DNA of 12,699 nt from Methanospirillum hungatei (GTDB lineage: Archaea > Halobacteriota > Methanomicrobia > Methanomicrobiales > Methanospirillaceae), in the NCBI RefSeq assembly GCF_020216685.1, contig NZ_JAIWNS010000083.1, forward strand, positions 1-12,699. Reading direction: 5' to 3'. The first letter of the stretch is position 1, and every line of letters starts with the position of its first letter. Under the pieces are notes generated by a model, which had not been told where the DNA came from, ran no database searches, and saw nothing but the letters and a program-made list of their open reading frames with translations. Made by a program: the position numbers and the translations under genes. Shown piece by piece: positions 6,674 through 12,699 of this stretch.

Positions 6674-8330
6674 AGCATGGATAATCGACGGGTATGTCGA
6701 TGAACCGGCATGCCTTGGCGTTCCTCCCTACATCTCCCCCTATATACGAACCGTCGCAGGAGTATTTCTCTCCCGTGAAATCCCGGTCACCTATCACACT
6801 ATTGATCAGATCAGATCTGACCCAGGCCTGCTCCGGGCGGCTCATACTGCACAGTACGTCGTCATAATCGCCGGGATGACCGTTCCGGGGAAGTATCTCG
6901 GTGGCACACCAGCAACCTGGCAAGAGATAGAACAGGTCGGATCAGCCCTCTCAAACCCGCATACCTTTCTAGGCGGCCCTATTCTCTTCGGGGCAGGATC
7001 TGCCGGAGGTCAGGCTGCACTTAGGAAAGGAGATTTCCATGTAGATACTCTTCTGCATGGATCGCCGGCCGGTGCACTTGACAAATGGTTTTCAGGAAAT
7101 ATCCCGTCTGCTCCCTTCTCATATAAGAAAGAAGATCCCTGGGCAGAACAAGGTGCCTGCATTATCCTCCAGCATCCCAGTTATCCCCATGTGATGTGTG
7201 AGATCGAGACCGCACGGGGATGCAGCAGGGAAGTTTCTGGTGGCTGCAGCTTTTGCACTGAACCACTCTATGGAAAACCACAGTACCGATCTCTTCAGGG
7301 GATAAAAAACGAGATATCTGCCCTTGCACACGCCGGTGCAGTTCATTTCAGAATTGGCCGGCAACCGGATATCCTAACCTGGCAGGCAGGAGAAGGAGAA
7401 TTCCCTATCCCAAAACCAGACCTGATAGAAGAACTTTTTTCATCAGTCAGGGCGTCTGCTCCTTCCCTGAAAACCCTTCATATCGATAACGTCAATCCGG
7501 GCACAATAGCACGGCACCCAAAAGAAGCATGTGAAGCATTATCTGCTATAATCAGGCATCACACCCCGGGAGACATTGCAGCTTTTGGCATGGAGACTGC
7601 AGATCCGGTTGTCATCGAGGAGAATAATCTCAAGGCAACCCCCGATATGGTGATGGAAGCAATACGGATAGTGCATGAGGTGGGGAGCATGAGAAGGGAT
7701 GGAATGCCAGAACTCTTACCTGGCCTTAACTTTATAGCAGGTCTTGCAGGAGAAAGCCTGAATACCTACACCCTGAACCGGGAATTTCTTGAAAAAATTC
7801 TGCAGAAGGGATATCTTATCCGGAGGGTGAACATCCGCCAGCTCATGCCATGTGAAGGGACAAAAGCAAGTAGGTATAATACTCTTCCAGTTCCTGACAA
7901 GGCTTTTCATTCATTTAAAAAATGGACACGGAAGAATTTTGATCTTCCCATGCTTCGAAAGGTCTTCCCCCCATTCACCATCCTCCGGTCGGTTATCATT
8001 GAAGAAGAAGGAGAAGTGTCTTTTGGAAGACAGATGGGATCATATCCGATCCTTGTTGGGATTCCTCTTCCCCTGCCTGTCCGTACAGTTCTTGATGTGG
8101 TAGTCGTTGACCATGGCATGCGTTCCCTGACGGCTCTCCCCTGTCCGGTTCCAATCAACACCCTCCCTCACAAAGCACTCAGATGGATCCCAGGCCTCTC
8201 GAAAAAGGGAATGGTTCAACTGCTCGCAAAACGACCGTTCAGATCAGAGAAGGAGTTTGCACAAGTGACCGGCACTTCTCTGCCGGATGGCATGCTGGAC
8301 CTTACACTTCCCGAAGCTCAATCACCGTAA
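6663..8330 (+). CDS. Radical SAM protein with C-terminal helix-hairpin-helix (MJ1155-like)
   Basis: This is a 555-aa protein; numbering below is from GTG 6657, and I prefer ATG 6663 as start. The N-terminal about 130 residues look like a degenerate cobalamin-binding/Rossmann region (Y-V-V-I-I-A-G-M at 67-74, L-G-G-P at 105-108). The radical SAM core has the cluster motif C189-x7-C197-x2-C200 (R-G-C-S-R-E-V-S-G-G-C-S-F-C), followed by I-D-N-V-N-P-G and G-M-E-T-A-D. Residues about 445-500 resemble a TRAM-like beta region. Residues about 503-545 contain a helix-hairpin-helix (A-L-R-W-I-P-G-L-S-K-K-G), which usually contacts nucleic acid. The architecture matches the uncharacterised archaeal MJ1155 family. 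Substrate is unknown; a nucleic-acid modification is suggested by TRAM plus HhH. It overlaps mptE by 11 nt, and its 3' end overlaps the convergent protease gene by 29 nt. Confidence 0.88.
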   Translation: MSSEAWIIDGYVDEPACLGVPPYISPYIRTVAGVFLSREIPVTYHTIDQIRSDPGLLRAAHTAQYVVIIAGMTVPGKYLGGTPATWQEIEQVGSALSNPHTFLGGPILFGAGSAGGQAALRKGDFHVDTLLHGSPAGALDKWFSGNIPSAPFSYKKEDPWAEQGACIILQHPSYPHVMCEIETARGCSREVSGGCSFCTEPLYGKPQYRSLQGIKNEISALAHAGAVHFRIGRQPDILTWQAGEGEFPIPKPDLIEELFSSVRASAPSLKTLHIDNVNPGTIARHPKEACEALSAIIRHHTPGDIAAFGMETADPVVIEENNLKATPDMVMEAIRIVHEVGSMRRDGMPELLPGLNFIAGLAGESLNTYTLNREFLEKILQKGYLIRRVNIRQLMPCEGTKASRYNTLPVPDKAFHSFKKWTRKNFDLPMLRKVFPPFTILRSVIIEEEGEVSFGRQMGSYPILVGIPLPLPVRTVLDVVVVDHGMRSLTALPCPVPINTLPHKALRWIPGLSKKGMVQLLAKRPFRSEKEFAQVTGTSLPDGMLDLTLPEAQSP

Positions 8331-9435
8331 AGATATCTGACTTTGTGACAATCCCGATGATCTTCTCTTCTGCCATAACAGGAATCCTCCCAATATCCTG
8401 CCGGGTCATGATCCGGAGAGCATCCATAACCGGTGCATGAGGCGGAAGGACAACAACGTCCCTTGACATAACATCACGAACCTGCATGGCATCCCGGTCA
8501 AGCACCGGTGTCCGGGCAAGATCAGTCAGGGTGATGATGCCAACCAGATGGCCGAGCTCTGTGACCGGAAATCCCAGATGTTTTGTCTGGTACATCAAGG
8601 CCAGTACTTCAGATAGCGGCATCCGCGGCGGCACTTCCACAACCGGACGGGACATGATCTGCCCGACAGTAACATCTTTTAAAAGGAAGTTATATCTGGT
8701 CACCATTGATTCCTGTCCGGCTCCGATATAGATGAAGAAAGCAATCAGAATGAGTATGGGTGAGAAGAGGATCAGTCCGACAAGACCGAATAGTACTGCA
8801 AATCCCTTCCCGACCGACGATGCTATGGAGGTGGCCTTATAAAGAGGCATTCGGGTTGCCAGATAGGCACGGAGAACCCGTCCGCCATCCATGGGAAAAG
8901 CCGGGAGGAGATTAAATGCAAACAGCAGGATGTTCAGAATCGAAAGATACCCGAATATATAGATAAGAACACCGGCCTCTGCTGATGAACGAACAAACAC
9001 CTGAACAACGTAAACTAAAACCCCTGATATAAGACCGATAGCCAGACTCGTGAGCGGCCCTGCCAGTGCCATGACCAGTTCTGTTCCTGGCTCAGGCTCC
9101 TGCTCTTCTATTGCTGCTACCCCACCAAAGAACAGAAGAGTGATACTGTCAATCCGGATCCCGGAGCGGAGAGCGATAAGTGAATGGGCCAGTTCATGAA
9201 TAAACACCCCGATAAAAAGTCCAATTGCAACGGTGGCTCCAAGAAGATAGGGGATAAATCCGGATAGAATATACCGGTCATCAATACTCACATGAAAGGC
9301 ATTTCTGACCATATCAACCGTAAATTCAATATCTGACCCGATTACCCAGGCAAATAACGGAATAATCAGAAGAAAGGTAAAATGAATCAGGACTGGAATA
9401 CCAAAGAGCCGGCCGATTTTAAATGAGCCATCCAT
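8302..9435 (-). CDS. Site-2 protease-like M50 membrane metalloprotease with two CBS domains
   Basis: This is an intramembrane zinc protease of the S2P/SpoIVFB type. Numbering is from GTG 9456. Several hydrophobic helices occur (about 18-38, 66-88, 125-155, 163-182, 216-247). The zinc motif H-E-L-A-H (87-91) lies in one helix and the third ligand in NLLPAFPMDGG (182-192, D190), so the active site is complete. The GGVA and A-L-A-G-P-L segments match the family. Residues about 262-318 and 323-380 are paired CBS domains, which bind adenine nucleotides and may gate activity. The frame opens at GTG 9456, but M8 (ATG 9435, M-D-G-S-F-K-I-G-R-L-F-G-I-P-V) matches the usual family N-terminus and gives 377 aa. 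A weak TATA-like sequence (about 9464-9472) suits this start. Substrate is unknown; such enzymes often release membrane-bound regulators. The gene may also be read through from the upstream META gene. Confidence 0.93.
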   Translation of the reverse strand: MDGSFKIGRLFGIPVLIHFTFLLIIPLFAWVIGSDIEFTVDMVRNAFHVSIDDRYILSGFIPYLLGATVAIGLFIGVFIHELAHSLIALRSGIRIDSITLLFFGGVAAIEEQEPEPGTELVMALAGPLTSLAIGLISGVLVYVVQVFVRSSAEAGVLIYIFGYLSILNILLFAFNLLPAFPMDGGRVLRAYLATRMPLYKATSIASSVGKGFAVLFGLVGLILFSPILILIAFFIYIGAGQESMVTRYNFLLKDVTVGQIMSRPVVEVPPRMPLSEVLALMYQTKHLGFPVTELGHLVGIITLTDLARTPVLDRDAMQVRDVMSRDVVVLPPHAPVMDALRIMTRQDIGRIPVMAEEKIIGIVTKSDIFTVIELREV

Positions 9436-9497
9436 ATTACCTGATATATATGACACTCGGAACCAGTATAGCTATCGAAAAATTATCGGAATGATAC

Positions 9498-9503
9498 AAA
9501 AAA
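9498..9503 (-). terminator. Oligo-T terminator after the META-domain gene
   Basis: Six T on the minus strand, 11 nt past the META-gene stop, follow a T-rich patch at the stop itself. This fits an archaeal U-run terminator. It would partly separate the META gene from the protease gene, whose own promoter would have to lie in 9440-9490. Confidence 0.4.
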
Positions 9504-9514
9504 TGAGAAATTTT

Positions 9515-10306
9515 TTACGGAGTATCGTACTCTTTCCACTCAGCAACCATTCCCCCGGCATCATTCAAAAGGATCAGCTGATCATTTCTGATCTCATAGC
9601 CGAGCGTTCCCTTGATAATATCCAACAGGGCTTGCTCCTGGTTTAATCTGCTCTTATTACATGCCTTCTTTGTAACGGTCACCGGATCAAAGGTGATGGT
9701 GTTCGCCGTCAGGTTATAGGTTCCTGAGAATTCGTTACATCCGCCGTTACCGATAAAGGTCCCATCCGGATGGAATTCAATCAGGGTTTTCAGGGCAAGA
9801 AAAGCATACTTCAACTGATCGTCCCTCAAGATTCTGGTAAGAATGAATGGAGTGTCATAGGGGAATGGTATAGATTCCTTCTCCTCACTTCTGGTAAATG
9901 AGATGATGGGGTGATTTTCCGCGTCAAATAAGAGAAGATTATCATCAATTATCTTGTAATGGACAATCTTTTCAAGATTTTTCAGATACTGTGACTCTTC
10001 TTTCATTACTTCAGGCTGACAGTACTTGAGAGTGGCTGCAGGGGCAGAGATGGTAATGGCCCCGTCTTTCATAGTAATCGCTGCCTTGTACTGATTACAT
10101 CCTGCGCTACCGGATATATTCAAACCATCAATTGTCGCAGTAATTCTTGACAGATCTGAATGTTTGAATAGGGCACCGGCTTCATCCCTGATCTCAGTAA
10201 CAATGTATGATCCAAAAAGGCTATTCTCTGCCAGAGCAGGAAATCCAGAAAAAACAAGACAGAGAACCAAAATGGTCCCAATTACATAACCGGGTATGTG
10301 CACCAT
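9515..10306 (-). CDS. Secreted protein with two META (HslJ-like/DUF306) domains
   Basis: This 263-aa protein opens with a hydrophobic segment (residues 6-22) and an A-L-A site (24-26), so it is probably exported and cleaved before E27. No lipobox cysteine is seen. Two META domains follow. The first (about 30-138) has G-C-N-Q-Y and a later C-Q-P. The second (about 153-258) has G-G-C-N-E-F-S-G-T-Y and a later K-K-A-C-N. Cysteines occur at 70/96 and 190/216, exactly 26 residues apart in both domains, so one disulfide per domain is likely outside the cell. META domains occur in HslJ, linked to novobiocin resistance and heat shock in E. coli; the molecular function is unknown. A TATA box lies 25-33 nt before ATG 10306. 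The gene is divergent from the PRC-barrel gene and upstream of the membrane protease. Confidence 0.88.
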   Translation of the reverse strand: MVHIPGYVIGTILVLCLVFSGFPALAENSLFGSYIVTEIRDEAGALFKHSDLSRITATIDGLNISGSAGCNQYKAAITMKDGAITISAPAATLKYCQPEVMKEESQYLKNLEKIVHYKIIDDNLLLFDAENHPIISFTRSEEKESIPFPYDTPFILTRILRDDQLKYAFLALKTLIEFHPDGTFIGNGGCNEFSGTYNLTANTITFDPVTVTKKACNKSRLNQEQALLDIIKGTLGYEIRNDQLILLNDAGGMVAEWKEYDTP

Positions 10307-10330
10307 AACGGAATATTCCTATATGATCAT

Positions 10331-10339
10331 AATATATGT
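10331..10339 (-). promoter_or_regulatory. TATA box of the META-domain gene
   Basis: The minus strand reads ACATATATT, 25-33 nt upstream of ATG 10306, consistent with a leaderless or very short-leader mRNA. An inverted repeat lies immediately upstream, where TFB would contact the BRE. Confidence 0.5.
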
Positions 10340-10342
10340 TTG

Positions 10343-10354
10343 GAAACGTGTTTC
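10343..10354. repeat. Short inverted repeat GAAAC-N2-GTTTC, possible operator
   Basis: Two perfect 5-bp half sites flank GT. The repeat sits 3 bp upstream of the META-gene TATA box, in the 141-bp divergent promoter region. Its position over the BRE is where archaeal repressors or activators often bind. It is short enough to occur by chance. Confidence 0.25.
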
Positions 10355-10414
10355 ATCAGATGCTCGTATCCCACAGATGATTTTTCATCAAATCCGGAAA
10401 TGATAAGGTAACAT

Positions 10415-10424
10415 TTTTTATCTA
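10415..10424 (+). promoter_or_regulatory. TATA box of the PRC-barrel/thg1 operon
   Basis: TTTTTATCTA on the plus strand is 24-33 nt before ATG 10448, the usual leaderless spacing. Two out-of-frame ATGs at 10435 and 10441 would be upstream of, or just at, the predicted transcription start. Confidence 0.4.
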
Positions 10425-10447
10425 TCCGGTATTAATGTCAATGCAGT

Positions 10448-10708
10448 ATGAAGAATCAGATTACTGACCTGATCGGACTAAAAATTTATTCTGAAAACGG
10501 GATGTTCATCGGTGAGGTTGATGATATTATCCTGGATATTGATTCAAAGAGAATTGATTCACTTGCTGTAGGAAAACTGAACCCTGAAGTCATGGAGATC
10601 AAGTCTCATAAAGGGGTGAAAATCCCGTACCGGCTGGTCAAAAGTATATCTGACGTGATTGTTATCAGGCACATCCCGCACATGTTCAGAAACGAAGGGG
10701 AACTTTAA
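10448..10708 (+). CDS. PRC-barrel domain protein (archaeal, CdpB-like)
   Basis: The 86-aa protein is a single PRC-barrel. It contains L-I-G-L-K-I-Y (8-14), G-M-F-I-G-E-V-D-D-I-I-L-D-I-D (18-32), an I-D-S-L-A-V-G strand, K-G-V-K-I-P-Y-R-L-V and I-S-D-V-I-V-I. No signal or membrane segment is seen. PRC-barrels are small beta-barrels used for protein contacts. In haloarchaea, stand-alone PRC-barrel proteins of this size (CdpB1/CdpB2) act in FtsZ-based division with SepF. The sequence pattern is similar to what I recall of them, but this link is an inference. It is the first gene of a pair, 9 nt from the Thg1-like gene, so the two are co-transcribed. Confidence 0.88.
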   Translation: MKNQITDLIGLKIYSENGMFIGEVDDIILDIDSKRIDSLAVGKLNPEVMEIKSHKGVKIPYRLVKSISDVIVIRHIPHMFRNEGEL

Positions 10709-10717
10709 CCCTGACCT

Positions 10718-11446
10718 ATGAAAGAGAGGGAGATCTATGCAGACCTACGGACCCTCTCTCCGATAATCGTCCGTCTTGATGGCCGGGCATTTCATCAGGT
10801 TACTGATAAACTGAATTTTTCTGAACCTTTTGATGAGAAATTCTCCGATGCCATGGCCTTTGTTACCAAAGGATTGCTTATTGATGCCGGCTTTTCCCCC
10901 GTATTCGGGTATACCTTCTCAGATGAGATAAGTCTCTATTTTACTGAAAACCTCTTCCTGGGGCGGATTGAAAAGATTGATTCGGTTCTCGCTTCCTTTG
11001 CTTCAAGTTGCCTTACGATTGCATTAGAACTCAAAGAGCCGGTCTCATTTGATGCACGAGTCATCCCGGTCACTCCGGATCATGTCCTGCCCTATCTCTC
11101 CTGGAGGCAACAGGAGGCATGGCGAAACCACATGAACGGCTGGAGCCAGAAATTACTCAAAGACGAAGGGTATACCTCACAGGAAGCAGCATCCATGCTC
11201 CATGCGATGAAAGCAGCAGAGCTTCATGAATTCTGTTTTCAGCGGGGAGTAAATCTTGCCATGACTCCTGCCTGGCAACGGCGGGGTATCCTGGTGTACC
11301 GGACCGTTGTAGAAAAGGAAGGGTATAATCCGAAGAAGGGAGAGAAGACGGTGACAACAAGAAGGGTTGTGACGATTGACAAAGAGATCCCATTATTTGG
11401 GAAAGAGGATGGGGAGAATCTACTCAGAGAATTGATAAGTGATTAA
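10718..11446 (+). CDS. Thg1-like tRNA 3'-5' nucleotidyltransferase (archaeal TLP)
   Basis: This 242-aa protein belongs to the tRNA-His guanylyltransferase family. It carries the metal-binding motifs of a reverse (3'-5') polymerase: R-L-D-G-R-A-F-H-Q-V-T (19-29, with D21) and F-S-D-E-I-S-L-Y-F (67-75, with D69/E70). The R-Q-Q-E-A-W-R-N-H-M-N-G-W block (130-142) corresponds to the family's R-Q-x-x-x-x-x-N segment. All expected carboxylates are present. Eukaryotic Thg1 adds G-1 to tRNA-His; archaeal Thg1-like proteins prefer templated addition and are thought to repair 5'-truncated tRNAs. No in-frame TAG or frameshift interrupts it, unlike some methanogen thg1 genes that carry TAG. It ends 44 nt before the convergent surface-protein gene. 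Co-transcription with the PRC-barrel gene is likely. Confidence 0.93.
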   Translation: MKEREIYADLRTLSPIIVRLDGRAFHQVTDKLNFSEPFDEKFSDAMAFVTKGLLIDAGFSPVFGYTFSDEISLYFTENLFLGRIEKIDSVLASFASSCLTIALELKEPVSFDARVIPVTPDHVLPYLSWRQQEAWRNHMNGWSQKLLKDEGYTSQEAASMLHAMKAAELHEFCFQRGVNLAMTPAWQRRGILVYRTVVEKEGYNPKKGEKTVTTRRVVTIDKEIPLFGKEDGENLLRELISD

Positions 11447-11486
11447 ATAAATCCATAAAGATAATGCCGCTCAAAGGAAACAGGGA

Positions 11487-11508
11487 TTTTTTAGGAAAAT
11501 TTTCTTTT
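11487..11508 (+). terminator. T-rich terminator region after the thg1 gene
   Basis: Plus-strand T-runs about 40-60 nt downstream of the thg1 stop (six T at 11487-11492, then TTTTCTTTT near 11500-11509) fit archaeal U-run termination. They overlap the last codons of the convergent surface-protein gene. Confidence 0.35.
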
Positions 11509-12537
11509 AAGGATTTCCGAAAATTCCAGACCACCAGAAACTATTGGGTTTTTATTGGATGGTACCGCTCCAGGAGTCACCGGACGTATGACAGAATTAC
11601 TCTGTACTGGAATCTCAATTTTTGGAACCTTGGCAACTGGCTTTGTCACATCAGGCACCTTATTACCTGTTTCTGGATTGGTAACGTTAGTCACCTCTAC
11701 CGCCTGTATCGAGGGAGTTCCACTGGTTCCAGACCATTTCCCGGTGATCGGGATATCTCCGGTCAGTCCGAATTTATACTGCCGATCAGTAGATGGTCCG
11801 TTCCACACTCCCTTTCCATTATAGTCCAGGTACCACGTCCGGGTGGACCAACGGAATACGCCAATACTTGTTCTGCCATCCTTATCCCAGTCCCCTGATA
11901 CAGGAACGTCTCCGACAAGACCGAATGTGTATTGGCGATCTGTTGATGGTCCGTTCCATACTCCGTTTCCGTTATAGTCCAGGTACCAGGTTCGGCCACG
12001 GAATACTCCGATGCTGTCCTGTGCTGCTCCTGCAACCGTAAACCCGTTACTCTTCGTCACCGTCTGCCCTCCCGTCGTCAGCACCACGTTCCAGTCTCCC
12101 ACCGCTTTCCCGGTGATCGGCAGGGTGCAGGTGATCTGAGTCGCAGAATTACGGTTCACATTTGTAGCAGTGATATCAGACTGGCCTGAACGGGTAAGGC
12201 GAACAGTATTTGTCCCGCTGGCAAAGTTAGTCCCCGTAATGGTTACCTGCACAGGTGCGTTGTAATATCCGGAGGTGGGAGTGATGGAGGTGATGGTGGG
12301 AGCAGCAGGAAAACTACACTTCGTGACAAAGGCATCCATCATTCCCCTTAATTTTGTCTGATAAGCCCCGGGAGTCGTAGGGAAGTCTGTGCTCTTTGTG
12401 GCTCCGGTCACGTATACATTCCCGATCGCATCCACCGCGATTCCCTGCCCTTCATCATTATCCCAACTACCCAGATACGTGGAGTAGACGAGAGCATTAC
12501 CGGCAGCGTTCAGTTTCGTGACAAAGGTATCTCTATT
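11491..12537 (-). pseudogene. Surface protein (SBBP repeats, IPT/TIG, tandem WYLDYNG repeats), 5' part cut off by an IS
   Basis: The 3' portion of a large extracellular beta-propeller/adhesin-like protein. The frame is open from inside the IS end to the stop. An SBBP repeat starts at once at the junction (R-D-T-F-V-T-K-L-N, then V-Y-S-T-Y-L-G) and a second D-A-F-V-T-K unit follows. Counting from GTG 12435: an IPT/TIG domain spans about 46-134. Two about 50-residue repeats (141-189 and 190-240) share [14 protein letters not shown] and F-G-L-x-G-D. A Pro/Val/Lys-rich tail of about 75 residues has no membrane anchor. The GTG at 12435 is inside an SBBP repeat and is not a natural start; no signal peptide or promoter remains. 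The gene is presumably inactive unless read from the IS. Confidence 0.78.
11716..12015 (-). repeat. Tandem coding repeat (two WYLDYNG-type units of about 150 bp)
   Basis: Two adjacent in-frame units, 11869-12015 and 11716-11868, encode near-identical peptides. Most differences are silent or conservative (for example N-G-N-G against N-G-K-G). Each has a D-Y-N-G-x-G turn that resembles Ca-binding D-x-N-x-G loops, and unit 1 adds D-W-D-K-D-G-R-T. High nucleotide similarity suggests recent duplication or gene conversion. Only two units are seen, though family members often carry more. Confidence 0.75.
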
Positions 12538-12699
12538 AGGACTTACGCAACCAGTAACTTGACTTAAATTTAGGACTTGGGATTATTGTAACTATATTAG
12601 AAAATTATTTAGATAAACTCCCCGTTCGCACATATTTTTACGGGTATATTAACTCTAAAATGTCAAGTTCGAAAGGCACGAATTCAGAGATATATCGAT
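12536..12699 (+). mobile_element. Insertion-sequence left end, continuing past the window
   Basis: At about 12536 the sequence changes from SBBP coding DNA to AT-rich DNA starting T-T-A-G-G-A-C-T-T-A-C-G-C-A-A. That terminus is of a type I remember from archaeal and cyanobacterial IS elements (GGACTTACGCA ends). Sub-terminal TTAGGACTT recurs at 12570-12578. A transposase-like start follows at 12660. The right end and target duplication lie outside the window, so the IS family cannot be named. The exact outer base is uncertain by about two nucleotides. Confidence 0.65.
12660..12699 (+). CDS. Presumed IS transposase, N-terminal fragment
   Basis: ATG at 12660 opens a frame of 13 codons (M-S-S-S-K-G-T-N-S-E-I-Y-R) to the window edge. 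It is placed about 120 nt inside the IS end and reads inward, as transposase genes do. TATA-like stretches lie at 12631-12640 and 12644-12650. Too little protein is visible to recognise a family, so the call depends on context only. Confidence 0.45.
   Translation, partial: MSSSKGTNSEIYR

Noticed and set aside
10718..11446. In-frame TAG (pyrrolysine) in the thg1-like gene, as reported in some methanogens
   Set aside because: The frame is open with no internal TAG.
11464..11898. 144-codon open frame on the plus strand
   Set aside because: It is antisense to the [10 protein letters not shown] repeat gene, has no recognisable domain and its composition follows the opposite frame.
11716..12015. 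Possible CRISPR or intergenic repeat array
   Set aside because: The repeat is a two-unit in-frame coding duplication with no spacers.
12435..12437. GTG 12435 as the true start of the surface protein
   Set aside because: It encodes a valine inside an SBBP repeat whose conserved residues continue upstream to about 12535; there is no signal peptide at that start.

Overview
The window looks like a chromosomal segment of a methanogenic euryarchaeon, most likely Methanomicrobiales and perhaps Methanospirillum-like. The evidence is the set of gene families: an archaeal MptE pterin kinase for methanopterin synthesis, an archaeal pyrB-pyrI pair, an archaeal Thg1-like polymerase, a CBS-fused site-2 protease, a giant HEAT-repeat protein and an SBBP/IPT surface protein. 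Archaeal signals agree with this: TATA boxes sit 25-33 nt before several start codons (suggesting leaderless mRNAs), T-runs act as likely terminators, and the tRNA has no encoded CCA. The genus is inference from remembered family resemblance.

Layout. (1) 1-4514, minus strand: tRNA-Lys(CUU), a 63-aa twin zinc-knuckle protein, a 1041-aa HEAT-repeat protein, pyrB and the first codons of pyrI. (2) 4600-8330, plus strand: a tight operon of an RCK_N-DHH-DHHA1 phosphoesterase, MptE and an MJ1155-like radical SAM protein. Each junction overlaps by 11 nt once start codons are corrected. (3) 8302-10306, minus strand: a secreted double-META-domain protein followed by an S2P-type membrane protease with two CBS domains. 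The protease gene overlaps the radical SAM gene tail-to-tail by 29 nt. (4) 10448-11446, plus strand: a PRC-barrel protein and a Thg1-like 3'-5' nucleotidyltransferase, 9 nt apart. (5) 11491-12699: the 3' part of a large surface-protein gene (minus strand), cut mid-repeat by the end of an insertion sequence. The first 13 codons of the presumed transposase run off the right edge.

The genes are mostly housekeeping (pyrimidine, methanopterin and tRNA metabolism) with envelope or stress functions on the right. The accessory event is the IS insertion in the surface-protein gene. The least explained parts are the DHH-MptE-radical SAM operon, the zinc-knuckle/HEAT pair, and the PRC-barrel/Thg1 pair. 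I see no complete novel defence or mobile system. No gene-free stretch exceeds 300 bases; the longest clean gaps are about 140 bp (10307-10447) and 85 bp (4515-4599), and both hold divergent promoters.
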